A program made the position numbers and the translations under genes. The notes under the pieces were generated by a model that saw only the letters and a program-made list of their open reading frames with translations, searched no databases and was not told the DNA's origin. DNA of 64,000 bases from Agapetus fuscipes (lineage: Eukaryota > Arthropoda > Insecta > Trichoptera > Glossosomatidae), in contig OX637335.1 in assembly GCA_951799405.1 (NCBI GenBank), positions 19,100,342 to 19,164,341 of the forward strand, written 5' to 3'. Shown piece by piece: positions 1 to 11,243 of this stretch (within the stretch, counting starts at the first letter, position 1; the number at the start of each line of letters is the position of its first letter).

Positions 1-169
1 CTTTTCGGTCAACGACATTTCAGTCACCTTTAATATATGATCCACAAACAGTTCCATCACAGCCATGTAGGTATTGATATCACAGTGCACTATAATTGAT
101 AAAAAGTATAGTAATTACAATTTTTTTTTCGGCTGCCAGTTTTCTGCGATGAAGCTGTCTATTGCACTA

Positions 170-251
170 TATTGCTTGTGACCGAAATGTCGTGTACTGA
201 AAAGTCGTCTGAACGAACTGTCATGTGACCGAATTATCCATTGCTCATGTC
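170..251. repeat. degenerate TGTCGT-phrase array, copy 1
   Basis: Short phrases such as 'ACCGAAATGTCGTG' and 'ACTGAAAAGTCGTC' follow each other every 14-20 bases with drift. The same wording recurs at 523-650, 3790-3925 and 4540-4750. No coding frame explains it. It looks like a degenerate short-period minisatellite or the inside of an unrecognised transposon. Confidence 0.55.
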
Positions 252-257
252 GTCACT

Positions 258-510
258 TTAGTGTTTACTTGTCGTATCTCCGACATAGGTAATTTCACAT
301 AAGAAAAAATGTGTTATAAAAACCAAAACCAATGTGTCTTAAAGGCAAACTGGAAATTGATTTTAAAAATATTGAATGCTCGTAAAGCTCTCACGTTATC
401 GTGTTTTGTGTTTTTTTCTTTGCTCAGATTGTTTAAAATGTGATTCTTAAGACTATGTTATTGAAAGATTATCTTTGAATCAAATGATAGATAAGTCAAA
501 CAAGCACTGG
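258..510 (+). mobile_element. MITE-like element, 'AGTGCTTGTTTG' terminal-inverted-repeat family
   Basis: The element starts TTAGTGTTTACTTGTCGTAT and ends GATAAGTCAAACAAGCACTG, which are imperfect inverted repeats. The interior (ATTTCACAT, GGAAATTGATTTT, TCTCACGTTATCG, GATTCTTAAGAC) is shared with copies at 3.3, 8.3, 18.2, 42.3-43.0, 56.1 and 59.8 kb. It has no ORF, so it is a non-autonomous inverted-repeat element of about 250 bp. The superfamily is not assigned. Confidence 0.75.
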
Positions 511-522
511 TGTTACAAGGGG

Positions 523-650
523 TCTGTGAACGAGTTGTCTGTGGCTGCGTTTTCTCAAACCGAATTGTCGTTGACCAAAAAGTCATATGGACAAACTGTT
601 GTATGAACGATAAGTCATGGATATGTTATATTTGACCGATTTGTTGTGGC
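523..650. repeat. degenerate TGTCGT-phrase array, copy 2
   Basis: Phrases of the type 'AACGAGTTGTCTGTG', 'ACCGAATTGTCGTTG', 'GGACAAACTGTTGTATG' and 'GACCGATTTGTTGTGG' run head to tail directly after the MITE at 258-510. They are the same phrases as at 4540-4750. Confidence 0.55.
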
Positions 651-809
651 ACGATAAAAAATGACGAAACGACGCTTCATGACGTGGCGAAAGGCGCAAA
701 AATGAACGAAAACTCGCTCGTTTATTTGCTGCGACACGCGTTGCTGAGCCAGCAGAACTCCAAGTATAACAATTCACGTTTAAATTCAACCACAACGTTT
801 TAACAAAAT

Positions 810-925
810 TGTACGAAAACTTAAATGCTCACACCAAGCGCTGTTTCAGCTTTATTGTAATTTTGGTAAAATGCTACGGTTGAGTTTGGGCGTAAAAATG
901 TATGCTCGGGGTATAGAACCAGGAC
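810..925 (+). repeat. dispersed repeat R5 (TACGGAAACTTAAA ... GGTTGAGTTTGG)
   Basis: An AT-rich block with the recurring order 'GTACGAAAACTTAAA', then 'ACGGTTGAGTTTGG', then 'GCTCGGGGTATAG'. Diverged versions lie at 10340-10450, 10690-10760, 14670-14800, 53380-53520 and 62770-62890. It is noncoding and its class is unknown. Confidence 0.4.
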
Positions 926-1129
926 TACTGGAAATGTGTTTGTTACAACGACTCGCTTGGATGTACTGTGAAGGCTAATGATGTTTTATTTTCGTTTTTG
1001 AAAAAAAATCCAGTATAGTAATCACGATTTTTGATCGGAAGGACCCTTGAGGAACGAATTTTTAAATTGTTAATTAGGAATTATTCAAAAAACGGTTGGC
1101 ATCAGGCTCACCAAAAATACTGTAAATAT

Positions 1130-1315
1130 TGGGTCTCTTTCACCAATGTCACCTCAGCTACAAAGAAAAGTAAGGTTTGATTTATTTTGTATTACATATG
1201 CAGCGTGTGTGAGAGTGAACTTACACGTGTCTGCTTGTTGGCATGCATTTATGATAAATCATAAAGGGAAATACATATATATATATATCTGCGTCTTGAA
1301 TTAAAGATTATTGAT
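1130..1315 (+). repeat. RTE 3'-tail repeat, degenerate copy
   Basis: It keeps 'TTTCACCAATGTCACCTC', 'GTGAACTTACACGTGTCTG' and 'GGCATGCATTTATGA', in the order seen in better copies such as 34503-34765. The 5' start and the terminal short repeat are eroded. Confidence 0.5.
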
Positions 1316-1337
1316 GTACACGTCGTTGATATCCCTC

Positions 1338-1456
1338 GACTCATAGCTTGGTATAAAGCTGACCACCCGTAATGTTCACTTATTGGTAATACACTTAATA
1401 CTCAAAATTGGTTCACTTTGCTAATGTCACCCCTTTTTCAGGGAAGGTCGGTGATC
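1338..1456 (+). repeat. RTE 3'-tail repeat, truncated copy
   Basis: It starts with a variant of 'CTTGACTTATAGGTTGGTAT', continues through 'GCTGACCACCCGT' and 'TGGTTCACTTTG', then stops in the 'CAGGGAAGGTCGG' hairpin. The following sequence is a different element. Confidence 0.6.
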
Positions 1457-1600
1457 GATCGGTCAGTTCATCCAGCCTTACAAAAACGGAGCCTTGCTTG
1501 AAAATTGGCGCATTCTTTAATGACGACCAGAACATAGAAGGCTGTTGAGGTGTGATACACACGAAAAGAGCGTTCACCAAATAAACCAACGTAATATTAT
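1456..1600 (+). mobile_element. SINE2 3' part with L2-type end
   Basis: It contains 'CATCCAGCCTTACA', 'GCCTTGCTTGA.AATTGGCGC', 'TTGAGGTGTGATACACACG' and 'AATAAACCAACGTAATATTA'. These match the 3' half of the tRNA-derived SINE at 58287-58590 and the 3' end of the L2-like LINE at 45.8 kb. The tRNA-like head is missing. Confidence 0.6.
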
Positions 1601-2740
1601 TATGGTATGATTTTACATTTGGAGGTCTGTTGACTTGCAAACAGATATTGCTCGGGTCCCACGAGACGAAAGCAAACGTACGTTTTTTTATTCCTCGTAA
1701 TTACAGTGAAATTGGGAAATTGCGCCCCGAATACTTCTGCTTTGTTTTTGCTGCGAAATTGGTATTTTTCCCAAACGCCAAATAATTGAGGGATGATTCT
1801 GACATTGCCAATTTGTGTATGAAATTTTAAAAGGCAGTAGCCTGTCGGGTCGTTATCCAGAATTATACGGTATATTTTATTATAAATGAATTTTTCAGGG
1901 GATGAAAAGCAAACTGGTTGTATTGGATTTCATGAAAAATGTAATTATATTTGGAATACTTTTTCGGTTATTAAAATTGACGTGTATGAAAATATTTTCT
2001 GTAAATTTGTTACTTGATAATATTGTATTTTGAATAATAATAAACAGACTATGTAAAAAAACATGTTATTATCTAGAATTAAATGTTAAAAAAATGATTT
2101 TGAAATAATATTTTAACGTTAAAATTAATTATCAGAATCTTGATTTTTCATAAAAAATGTTTTTAAATAGAAAAGTTTACAAAATTTAAGTCACTGAAAA
2201 AATGAGAAAGTGCATTGAAAATATACTGAAAGAATAGTGTATTATTTATTTTTTTGTATAGTGTGAAAGTATAGTATGGCAAAGTGTATTGAAAATATAT
2301 TTTCTCATGTTCAAAGTATATTGTATTTGTAAAAAAAACATTAAGTTTTTTTTTACAAATTGAGCATTTATTCCACTTTAAATACTTGCTTACGTCATTT
2401 TCATTTTGTGTTTCCTTTTTTAATGTAACTTTCTCATAAAAAATGAATTTTCACTGAGTAAATACAAAGTTTAGTTCACTAAAAATGTGGTTGGAACAGA
2501 AACTGGCTTGCAATCTGCAAGTTGAATTTTGGAAAAAAAGAATTCTCAATGCTACCCACAGTAATCAACAGTCTTTTTCTAATCTGTGCGGTAATGTAGA
2601 ACGCGTCGTGTAAGCTGCAAAAAAAGTTATTCAGTTGATTTTTGAATAAAAATATTGTATACCTTCTCATGAAAGTTTTCCTCAGTTTGACCACTATATG
2701 GTACATAGTGCTATTTTTTGTCGTCATTAATTTACCTGAT
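1600..2740. other. AT-rich stretch with no recognised gene
   Basis: Mostly A/T runs. Short frames here show no known motif. I see no inverted or direct repeat that I can delimit. Confidence 0.5.
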
Positions 2741-2744
2741 TTCA

Positions 2745-3041
2745 CAGAGTCTGAATTCAAAGCTGTGTCTCATGATATACAAGGTTTTTGATGACAAGGC
2801 TCCAAACTGCATTAAGCCACTAATTGTAGCGAAAGTTCTTATCGAAAAAGATGGCACACTTCTATCAGCAGAAAACGGAGCAGAACCCCCCGTGAGTCAA
2901 CCTATAAAGAAACCCAACTCAACCTTTGGAGTTCGTGCTTTTGCAGTGGTTGGCCCCAGTACCTGGAATTGGTTGCCATCAGATGTTGCAGGGTCAAGAG
3001 CAGTTGATGCCTTCAAGAGGGGAATAAAAACACATCTCTAA
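2745..3041 (+). pseudogene. CR1/L2-like LINE, extreme C-terminal fragment
   Basis: The translated frame reads as the C-terminal end of CR1/L2-type reverse transcriptase proteins. Markers are 'CLMIYKVFDDKAPN' (family form CLMVYKALNGLAP), 'FGVRAFAVVGPSTWNWLPSD' (family form GDRAFRVAGPVEWNRLPPG) and 'AFKRGIKTHL' before the stop. The catalytic RT core is absent. It is a 5'-truncated dead copy of a lineage different from the 44-46 kb element. The ATG at 2718 lies in non-homologous sequence and is not a genuine start. Confidence 0.7.
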
Positions 3042-3252
3042 ACCTAGTGAACAAAAAATGATTTTTGAGCTACTAGAATCCCTAGGATAAAACGCGTAAA
3101 CTCACCTCGATTGTGTAAATCGAAATCATGTACGGAAACTAAATCAATCTCAAAGAGTGCCTTCGTATACTCGATACATTTCTATGTACGCAATCAAAGC
3201 GAGTGTATGTAAATATGTTTTATACTCGGGCAAAGGTTTTGCTAAACAGTCT

Positions 3253-3470
3253 CCTTAGTGCTTGTTTGTCTTATGTTCATCAGAGGTAATTTCACAGAAA
3301 TAATGTTTGTATGTTTATTGGACCAATGCGTCATATGAAAACCACTCTCATATTATTGTGTTGCGCATTTTTTTCTTAGCTCAGGTTGTGTAGAATGTAA
3401 TTTTTAAGTCAATTTCATTGAAAGGTCATCTTTGTTTCAAATGGTGGATAAGCCAAATAAACACTGGGAG
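3253..3470 (+). mobile_element. MITE-like element, AGTGCTTGTTTG family
   Basis: The left end is CCTTAGTGCTTGTTTGTC and the right end is GGATAAGCCAAATAAACACT. The interior is collinear with 258-510, including 'GGACCAATGCGTCATATGA' and the TCTCATATTATTGTG block. Confidence 0.75.
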
Positions 3471-3789
3471 GTCGATACGATGCTGAAATAGTCACCAAAT
3501 TCATCATCATCTATTATTATCAACTTAGATACTATATGAGTTTATTCAACTGGATTATCTTACACGCCTCGTTGTCGTGTATTGCGTCGTGCGTAGGAGA
3601 TATTGATCTCTCTGAAGTTTATCTTGGGAATTCTATTCCGTGTTCACTTGTACGCGTAAGTAGGGGATGATTCCCTGAACGTTATTGTGACACACGATAC
3701 CTCTACCGTGTCTTCTAACAAAACGAAATTCAAAGAAGCTGCCTTGTTATTTTAACACTCATTTACAAAACAAGACACCGGTGAATTCA

Positions 3790-3925
3790 GCACCAAAGTC
3801 GGTTCCACAATATTTCGGTCACAGACAACTCGATCACAGATAACTCATCCACAGACACATCAGTAATAAAAAATTCGGTTGCATGACAGTTGGCCCACAC
3901 ATTTTTTGGTTAAATTGCATTTCGG
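3790..3925. repeat. degenerate TGTCGT-phrase array, copy 3, opposite strand
   Basis: 'TTCGGTCACAGACAACTCG', 'ATCACAGATAACTCATC' and 'CATTTCGGTTG' are reverse-strand forms of the phrases at 523-650 and 4540-4750. Copies 3 and 4 therefore face each other around two opposed RTE tails. Confidence 0.5.
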
Positions 3926-4009
3926 TTGATTACAAAACATGGTTTCTAAGATAGCTCTAATTTTATATAAGTTGTATATATATGTAACATTTAGGATTTA
4001 CATTAAGCT

Positions 4010-4268
4010 CCTTGACTGATAGGTTGGTACGAGGCTGACCACCCGTGCTGTAAAAATCGGTTCACTTTTGCCAATGCCACCCCGGTTCAGGGAACGGCGG
4101 CAGGAGTTGCAAGGTTTATGTCCATGTGAGGTTTTCATTATTTGTATGCACACATGCAGAATGTGTAGGCGCGAACCTACATGTGCCTGTCTGTGGGCAT
4201 GCATTTCATATGAGCCTTAAATGCTTACATATCCTTGCAGCTTAGATTATAGATATAGATTATATTAT
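4010..4268 (+). repeat. RTE 3'-tail repeat, near full length
   Basis: It runs from 'CTCCTTGACTGATAGGTTGG' through the 'CCCCGGTTCAGGG' hairpin variant and 'GCATGCATTT' to 'CTTGCAGCTTAGATTATAG' and a TATAGAT-type short tandem end. It has no ORF. It corresponds to the last 250 bases of the RTE-like LINE. Confidence 0.8.
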
Positions 4269-4269
4269 G

Positions 4270-4452
4270 CTTTTTCACTAGCAGACACGGATAAGTTCGC
4301 GATAGCACATGCCGCATGTGGACCTACAACATAGAAACCCAAATATCAAATGAACATACACCCTGCAACTATTGTTGACCTTCCCTGAAACAGGGATGAC
4401 ATTGGCAAAGTGAACAATTTACTACACCATGGGTGTTCAGCAACATACCAAG
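4270..4452 (-). repeat. RTE 3'-tail repeat, truncated, inverted next to the previous copy
   Basis: On the minus strand it reads 'ATGGTGTAGTAAATTGTTC', 'ACTTTGCCAATGTCATCCCT', 'GTTTCAGGGAAGGTCAAC' and 'GCATGTGCTATCGCGAAC'. It lies tail to tail with 4010-4268, giving a fold-back arrangement. Confidence 0.7.
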
Positions 4453-4539
4453 ATGTCCATCACAGATAACTATAATTAATGAAAACTACAGTAATTACAA
4501 AGGTTTTTTTGAGAGCAAGTTTTCTCACTACCTAAATTG

Positions 4540-4750
4540 TGTGTGATTATAATGTCGTTGACAAAAAAACGTGTGGAAGAATTGTCATGTTGCCAAATTG
4601 TCCGTGCCCGATGTGTCTGTGGTAGAATTGTTTGAGGCTGAAATGTCGTGCAACAAAAAGTCGTGTGGACAAACTGTCGTATGACTGAGTTGTCGTAGAC
4701 GAGCTGTCTGTGAACGAGTTGTCTTTAACCGATTTATCTGGACGCGGTCA
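4540..4750. repeat. degenerate TGTCGT-phrase array, copy 4 (best example)
   Basis: About ten phrases run in series, for example 'AATGTCGTTGACAAA', 'AAAGTCGTGTGGACAAACTG', 'TCGTATGACTGAGTTG', 'TCGTAGACGAGCTGTC' and 'TGAACGAGTTGTC'. Spacing is 14-20 bases. A reading frame crosses it on the minus strand but has no family signature. Confidence 0.6.
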
Positions 4751-6585
4751 AAGTCGCATAAAAACCCCATTAACTTTTTTGTTTGAAGCTCCATATAATT
4801 AAAAATATTTAAAAAAAACACGTGAAATAGAAGTTATCGACGTCGCGTACAGAATCATTAAAAACTCGTTAAAACGCGCCCGAAAATCGGATATTTCAGA
4901 TAAGAGACAGTGGGAAACAAAGTTGGGCGGATTTTTTTTTTTAATCCTTTTCAAAGCAGAAAAAAAAACTTTGACTGATTTGAGTACTTTGATTAATTGC
5001 TTCAATTAGAATCTTCTCGTTTCATTAGGGCTACATGGTTTTTATATTCATTAATGAAATCAATATTTTTGTCACAAAAAAAGTATGGGTAAGTCTCGTT
5101 TAATTTTTTTTATAATAAAAACCTTTTTGAGGGGAAAAGAAATACTTTTGATTTATGAAAAATAGAATGTGCAAAATACTCGTGCGTTAAACAATACATG
5201 ATGCAACTAGTAATGTAGACGTTTTTTTTTCTATCATTTTTATATTTCATTTTCACATTGGTTTTCTATTTACATACATTTTTTTGACAAATTTTAAAAT
5301 ATACTTGGAAAAACCGTGCATAAATTCAAATGTTTTATGTACTCATTATTTCCACATAATAGTTTGGGTCGAATCGTCTTCACTCAGCATTCACATTTTT
5401 CCCATAACTATACTGATACGAACGTTTGGATTCGATAGTACGTGAGCCTAGGCACATCGGTTGGTGTGTGTGACGTCTCTGGTATAGTGTAAAACATTGC
5501 TCTACTATAATCCATTATGGAAGTATATACCATGTTCTCGAAAATGCAGGAATTGTCTATTCCACACATATAAATACGAGCAAAGATTATGTGAGACAGA
5601 CAGTTTCTCTGGCCATTGTGACGCGAAGACCTGTAATTAGAGAGTAAAGAATCTACATCATATTGTAACCAATATTGAGAAATAAATTTAAATCCCAATT
5701 TAATAAAAAGAACCCCAAGTCAAATCAAAACAATAGTGTTACCAACTATGAAATCTAAGTACCTACGCGCACCTATACATGTACGATAGTGTGGGTAAAA
5801 CAATCTGGGAGTAGTCCATGAGGATGGTAGTGCGTAGAACGGCGTTCTGGTATGAGCAAGAAATAGAAGAATGATCTGGGATATGCGAGAAAGATCTCTG
5901 TTGTACCTATATACAGGGACTGCAATGGTAGGCAAAGCGATAAGTCGCTCCAACCATTTTGCCGTGAAGACCAATAAGAAGAGATTATCATTTTTTGAAA
6001 ATTGGGAAACAGACGGTGTTAAATAAATTCTGTTAAAATAAAGAATTGCAGTTTATTTGAAAGAGAACCCCCAAGAAAAATCATAACAAAACTTAAAAAA
6101 AATCTCAAAATTTCACTGTTAGTTTCATTCATTGCTGACATTTGCAAAGCATTAAAAAATCACTTAGAATTCGCGTTTGGATCTGATGTTTTGTTGCTAG
6201 TCATGCTGTCCACCCATCAAGTCGACCATTTGTAACACCCTCCAACCCAACCACCCTCCCACCTCCCCTCTGACACGATAAAATAGGGGCGGGGATTGTA
6301 ATTAGTGGCAGGAAATTACATTTTTATCACCTGTTCCACATGTCCAATGAAAAACCTCCATGTTACGAATTCAAACGCTGACTACGATTATTTTTCTACT
6401 CTAATCCGTAACTGAAATCCAGGAGATATTTTCACAATGTTGTATAAATGCAATATTCAAAGAGATTACAAAGGAATTTTATGTAAACGTGATAACAGAA
6501 TCCATTTGAGACTAGGTAGTAGGTACACAAAAAAGCAGTGCAGTTTTTACGATTTGAACAGTAAAAATAATAAATGATCATAGAC
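4751..6585. other. AT-rich stretch with no recognised gene
   Basis: Short frames occur at 5408-5698 and 5720-5991 (minus), but their translations show no domain, signal peptide or family motif, and two of them overlap in different frames. Nothing else can be delimited. Confidence 0.45.
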
Positions 6586-6587
6586 TT

Positions 6588-6640
6588 TTATTTTGATTAA
6601 TGTTTTCGATCATGTTGATAATCATCAGGTAAGAATAAAA
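6588..6640 (-). ncRNA. degenerate hammerhead-like core
   Basis: The minus strand reads 'ACCTGATGATTATC', then 'AACATGATCGAAAACATT'. That is a CTGATGA core, a weak ATCA/TGAT stem II, GAAA, and a near-palindromic stem III. Stem I is not convincing. Probably a decayed relative of the motifs at 15.2 and 26.7 kb. Confidence 0.3.
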
Positions 6641-6789
6641 ATCAAATGAAAAATGATCGTTTTATAGCTTGTTAGGGTTTTGTGGAAGACGCTTACTTAA
6701 ATGTATTTTTTTTATTTGACAAAAGAGCATTGGTTTGAGTTTCACAACTCAAAGGCCATTTTTATCGCCAATTAGATACTTTGTTATGG

Positions 6790-6990
6790 TGCGCCTTTAG
6801 TGAATGCCAAAAAATAAGGCATCCCTCACTCGGGGTGGCAGTCTGTTCCACTATTTTGATGCCACGACCTAGAAAGCCCGGTCTCCAAAATAAGTGCGTA
6901 TTTGACGGCGGGCTGCATGAACCTGACAGCACCTACTTTCTGCTGATCTAACAGTCGGCCTCGTACACTCTTTCTAAAGGCTGTTACATG
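6790..6990 (-). pseudogene. L2-like LINE, C-terminal fragment
   Basis: The minus strand matches the end of the L2-like ORF at 45.6-45.8 kb: 'VRGRLL' (VRRQTLRSA), 'VRFMQPAVK' (VNLVQPRRQ), 'ALILETG' (NFGDRAF) and 'NSGTDCHPE' (WNRLPPG after frameshift). It is interrupted by frameshifts and is a dead copy. Confidence 0.65.
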
Positions 6991-7149
6991 AAGGATCACA
7001 CAGTATGCTGTTAGTGTATTTATTATAAGACAATTTGCAGTGAAATAAACAGAACTACAAAAAATATTGTCATATGACTCCACAAAATAATGATTTAAAG
7101 GAGAGTTTCATATTTTTTATGAGTATCCCAATTCAAAACGTCAAACGTT

Positions 7150-7386
7150 TGTTCCTTGCTGACCACCTATGCTTAAAAAATGTTTCACTTTGCCAATGTC
7201 ACCCCTGTTTTAGGGAAAGGTGGCAAGATTTGCAGGGTGTATGTCCATTTGAGATTTGGGGTTTTATGTTGTAGGTTCACATGCGGTATGTGCAAGCGCA
7301 AACTTGTACGTGTCTTGTTGTGAGAATGCATATAATGTGAATACCCAATGTAACATATCTTTGCAACTTAGATTAGATTAGATGAG
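7150..7386 (+). repeat. RTE 3'-tail repeat, GATTA-ended subtype
   Basis: It begins inside the tail ('GCTGACCACCTATGC'), keeps 'CACTTTGCCAATGTCACCCC' and 'GCAAGCGCAAACTTGTACG', and ends 'CAACTTAGATTAGATTAGAT'. The 5-base terminal repeat (GATTA)n places it with the copies at 16.9, 34.7, 41.0 and 52.4 kb. Confidence 0.8.
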
Positions 7387-8009
7387 AACCCTTAAAAGTC
7401 TTGTTAACAATTCTCTTATATTATTTTGTTCGTAAGACCAAATGTTTGCGAATCAAAATGTTCGAAACATGAAGGATGAATGTATATTATATAATCACCG
7501 TGAGCCGATATGCATCTTTGCAATTGATTTTTTGCTTAGCCCACATACATACATAGGCGCCAGTACTAAATGCCTTTATCTGATTCATAACAATTTCATT
7601 ACGGCAAAAGAAATACAGGAAAATATTCCCTTTGTACTTGCGCCACTATTTATATAAATATTTTACGATATTTGCAGAGTGAATGGTTATACTTTTAGTG
7701 GGACTGTAAATATTTGGTATTGTGTGTACGAAGAAAATAAGCGATAACAGTGTTCACTTTGTGTTTTTACTTCTTTTTTATTAATGCTATTGGGCTTTGG
7801 GAATGTAAGTTTTTGCAAAATTTCTTATTGTATCAAAACCCATAATTTTATGTTTATCTATTGTATCAAACATATCCATTTTATTTTGAATTTAAAAAAA
7901 TAGGTCAGTGAAGAAAGTTCTCAACATTACGAAAATAAAAATTCAATTATTGTAGAAAAAATAGTGTAATTTTCACCATTTTTTTTTTCAAAAATCCTGT
8001 GCGGGAGAC

Positions 8010-8155
8010 TCCCTAGTTTTCAGAGACTCTAGAGGTCTATGACACTTTTTGTAGTATCGCAGAGGTGTTGTTTACTAGCTTGGTTGTCGCTACAAAGCGT
8101 CAATACTCAGTAAGACCCAGTTTCTGGAAGGTTGGATGGACCTTTAGTGTCTTTT
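8010..8155 (-). mobile_element. SINE2 middle/3' fragment
   Basis: On the minus strand it reads 'TCCATCCAACCTTCCAGAAA', 'CTGGGTCTTACTGAG' and 'ACGCTTTGTAGCGACAACC', parallel to 58440-58540. The adjoining 'CAGAGACTCTAGAGGTCTA' block recurs near 43262. Confidence 0.5.
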
Positions 8156-8285
8156 TTTTATAAACGAAAATACACTGAGAAGTATCTTCATTCTCTTTCC
8201 AACTAAGGAAAATTTATTTTTAAGTAAGTTGAAACGGATATAGTGTCGATTTTTGTTAAAATCATTTCTAGTCCACAGATCGTCC

Positions 8286-8512
8286 ACCCAGTGCTTGTTT
8301 GGCTTGTCTACCATTTGATTCAAATATAGCTTTTAAATTAAATGGTCTTAAGAATTGCATTTTACAGAAAAAAACTCAATAATGTTAGAGTTGTTCTAAA
8401 TGTGTTTAAAATCAATTTCGAGTTTTCATAAGACACATTGGTCTAGTACACATACAAACATTGCTCATGTGACTCATCTTTTATGGATAAAAGAGAAACA
8501 AGCACTAAGGGG
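8286..8512 (-). mobile_element. MITE-like element, AGTGCTTGTTTG family
   Basis: The ends are CCAGTGCTTGTTTGGCTTGT and AGAGAAACAAGCACTAAGG (inverted repeats). The interior is the reverse complement of 258-510, with 'TTTTCATAAGACACATTGGT' and 'ACAAACATTGCTCATGTGA'. Confidence 0.75.
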
Positions 8513-8519
8513 ATGAGAT

Positions 8520-10190
8520 ATCATAAGTCAATGTAGAGAACAGCAGGTCTAAACAAAGACGATGAAGAATTGTATGAGAATTTGTCCGTGTTCAATAATT
8601 TTACCAGTGCCTCTTGTACGTGTAACAGAGACTCACACCACACACACGCTCATACAAACGAACCTTTTTACATGTTTTTAAATTGAGCAATATTAATTCT
8701 CACATAAAACATTTGAGATTTTAATGGCACGTGTTGTAAAGGTCGGCTATATAAGTTGCCCGGCTACTCTCCTAAGTTATTGTATGGGGCCCCATACTAC
8801 ACGAAGGGATCGCGTGATACCAAACTATTTAGCTGAACCGCGGTGTTTTATATTGTACCTACGTAGGTAGTTCGTAGACCGTGATTGAATGTGTGGCGAG
8901 CAAAATGGTTTTTTGAATTTTGCACAACGTGTGATTTTTAAAATTGATTTTCCATTTTTGCAACGTTGCTAAGACGGGAACGCAACATGTGGAGAAATTT
9001 TCCTATTTTTGCTTGCAACAAATTTCTAAAACATTACCCGTACAAAGTTGTTGTTGCATTATAATTTGCTGTGATATAGTTTGTATGCAGTTTTTGTGGT
9101 TTTGTATGTTTTTTTTTGTTAAATTAGGAATATTAAAGTCATATTTTTATCGCGGATTGCATTATATCGCCAACTTAGAGGTAAAACAGATTAAGTGCTG
9201 ATTCACTGATTTGGAAAAATTGTGCATATAAAACCTTTTACTGGGTGCTACTTCTCATAGAAAGTGAACTAATTCTAAGAACTAAAGGTTTAAACTACGC
9301 GTTTTTTTACATTTTTGTGGTATTTTCTCCCGTAAAAAATAGAAACAAATTGCATTTATCTGAGAAACTCAAATAAACTCAACATGTCATTTATTCAGTT
9401 GAAAAGTATCAGTCGATATTTTCCTAAACAAGACCAAATTGAAATGTTTTTCTGACAAAACCTTGGATTCCTATCCTTTTTTTTACCTCGTACATATAAA
9501 GTCTTTATGCAGTGCGTGGGAACTTGCTTTGTTTATTGTACTTTTATTATTTTTTATTATGCGCAAAAAATTAAAAGAAAACAAGACTTTGTTTTTTGGT
9601 ACTTCATGTCCACAAGAACGTAAAAAGGATTCTCCGCCACGATAGAGAAAAAAGACTGGTTTTCTGGATTCGATTTTAGGTAGGACTGGAATTACGACCG
9701 TTGAAAAATTGACAAATATAATAACTACACAGTTAGACATTTTAACTTTTCGGATACTAGGCGAACCGTTATGGGAGAACTGGCATCATTCTCAACGTCT
9801 CGTTGACGACGCAGCCAACGTCCTCAGTAGACTTCTTCTCTGCACGACGACTGAGGATAAACATGAAATGGAATCTCATGCAATTAATTTTTTACATTTG
9901 TAAAAAAATGTTGGTACGTATTGATTGATAAATACAAATTGTATACTTTCGATCGTATACCAATTGTATACCAAGGACGTTTTATGTGACATTAACAAAT
10001 AGTTTAGATAATAATTTGAAAAAAAAAAGTTAAAAAAGAAAAACAAACACAAAACAAAAAACAAATTAATGCTGTACGTTAAAAAAGTCGTGTCTGACAT
10101 TTTTTTTCCGAAGAGTATAGTTTATGAGAGTCATAAAAAACCTGGTTGCATTCAAGAATTTAGATAAAAAAACAATTTTTGCCGGGTTGA
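8520..10190. other. AT-rich stretch with no recognised gene
   Basis: Frames at 8944-9201, 9439-9645 and 9709-9903 (plus) lack recognised domains. The piece at 9745-9860, 'GEPLWENWHHSQRLVDDAAN', has more even base composition than its surroundings and could be a short TE-derived coding remnant, but I cannot name it. Confidence 0.4.
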
Positions 10191-10339
10191 TGAAAATTAG
10201 GGGTGGATTGAGAGGTACGCCCGCCACCTGAAAGGCCCTTTGTTATGGAAATTCCTCACGCTAACCGCCTTGTTCGTACCACAGTACCGGGAACTCGTAT
10301 GAAGTCAGCTACCAGGTACTGCATCGAGAAAACAACATT

Positions 10340-10450
10340 TTCAAATTGCAAGCCTTGCCCAAGTATAAATTTTTAGCGCTTAAACTCAAACATGCAAAAA
10401 ATATATGGAAACTTAAACGGTCCCTAGAAGCGCTATTTTAAATTGTATAC
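10340..10450 (+). repeat. dispersed repeat R5 copy
   Basis: It carries 'CAAGTATAAATTTTTAGCGC', 'ATATGGAAACTTAAACGGTC' and 'CTAGAAGCGC'. A second, shorter relative follows at 10690-10760 ('ATGTACGGAAAATTGAACAG', 'TAGTGGGCGTTTTAG'). Confidence 0.35.
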
Positions 10451-10789
10451 AAAAATGCTTAAGTGATGTTTATCCTTATTTACGAATTAAAAAAATTACA
10501 CCCTTTGTATATCTGACGAACCATCGTTGGGGACGAGAGGTACCCTTTCTGTAGGTACGTAGATAAAGGATGAACTCATACATCTAAATCCAAACATCTT
10601 AAAAGTGTAATTCATTCATTTTTATATTTGTCAAATGACTGTAACTCCAATTTAAATTTGACCTTCAAATTGAACTTTCTGTCTCATACTGAAAATAAAC
10701 AAGTGTATAAAAATGTACGGAAAATTGAACAGCTCCTCTAGTGGGCGTTTTAGTCTGCACACATATTTCAATAATCCATTTGATTCCGC

Positions 10790-11243
10790 AAGATGGCGCC
10801 TTTGGCGACACAGCGTGTGCTGTCAGCTCCGCGATTGTTTTTTAAATAATAAATCAAATTAATTGTTTCGTAAAATAGTACATTTGAATTAATAATTAAG
10901 GATAAATTACAATTTTTTACTTAATATTTCATAACCCATAATACTCGTAATGAATGTAACGTTTTTGTGTAATTTGTGTTTTTAATCTGAATGACAAATA
11001 GTTTTTTTTTTTTTGTGACAATATAATTTTGCGGATTAATAATTTTAAATTTTTGACGATAATATGATATAAATATTTTAACTAATTTACTTTAAAGAAT
11101 AATGGATTTTAATGTTGTGACCAATGCTTGTGACCGGTTAATGTGATAAAAATGATTTGTGTTCAAATTTTAATGTGTCAATATTTGATTTGAATTATTG
11201 GATTTTAACGTAATAATATAAATACTTTAATATAACTTAATAA
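10790..11243. other. leader region upstream of the RTE-like ORF
   Basis: A short GC-richer piece (10790-10840, 'AAGATGGCGCCTTTGGCGAC') is followed by 400 bases of nearly pure AT sequence up to the first ATG of the RTE frame at 11244. It may contain the 5' UTR and 5' end of the element, but no boundary or target-site duplication is visible. Confidence 0.3.

Noticed and set aside
583..795. 70-codon minus-strand frame
   Set aside because: It partly covers the phrase array at 523-650. No domain or conservation elsewhere in the window.
5408..5991. Possible host exons on the minus strand
   Set aside because: Two frames overlap each other, have no motif, and there are no convincing splice sites.
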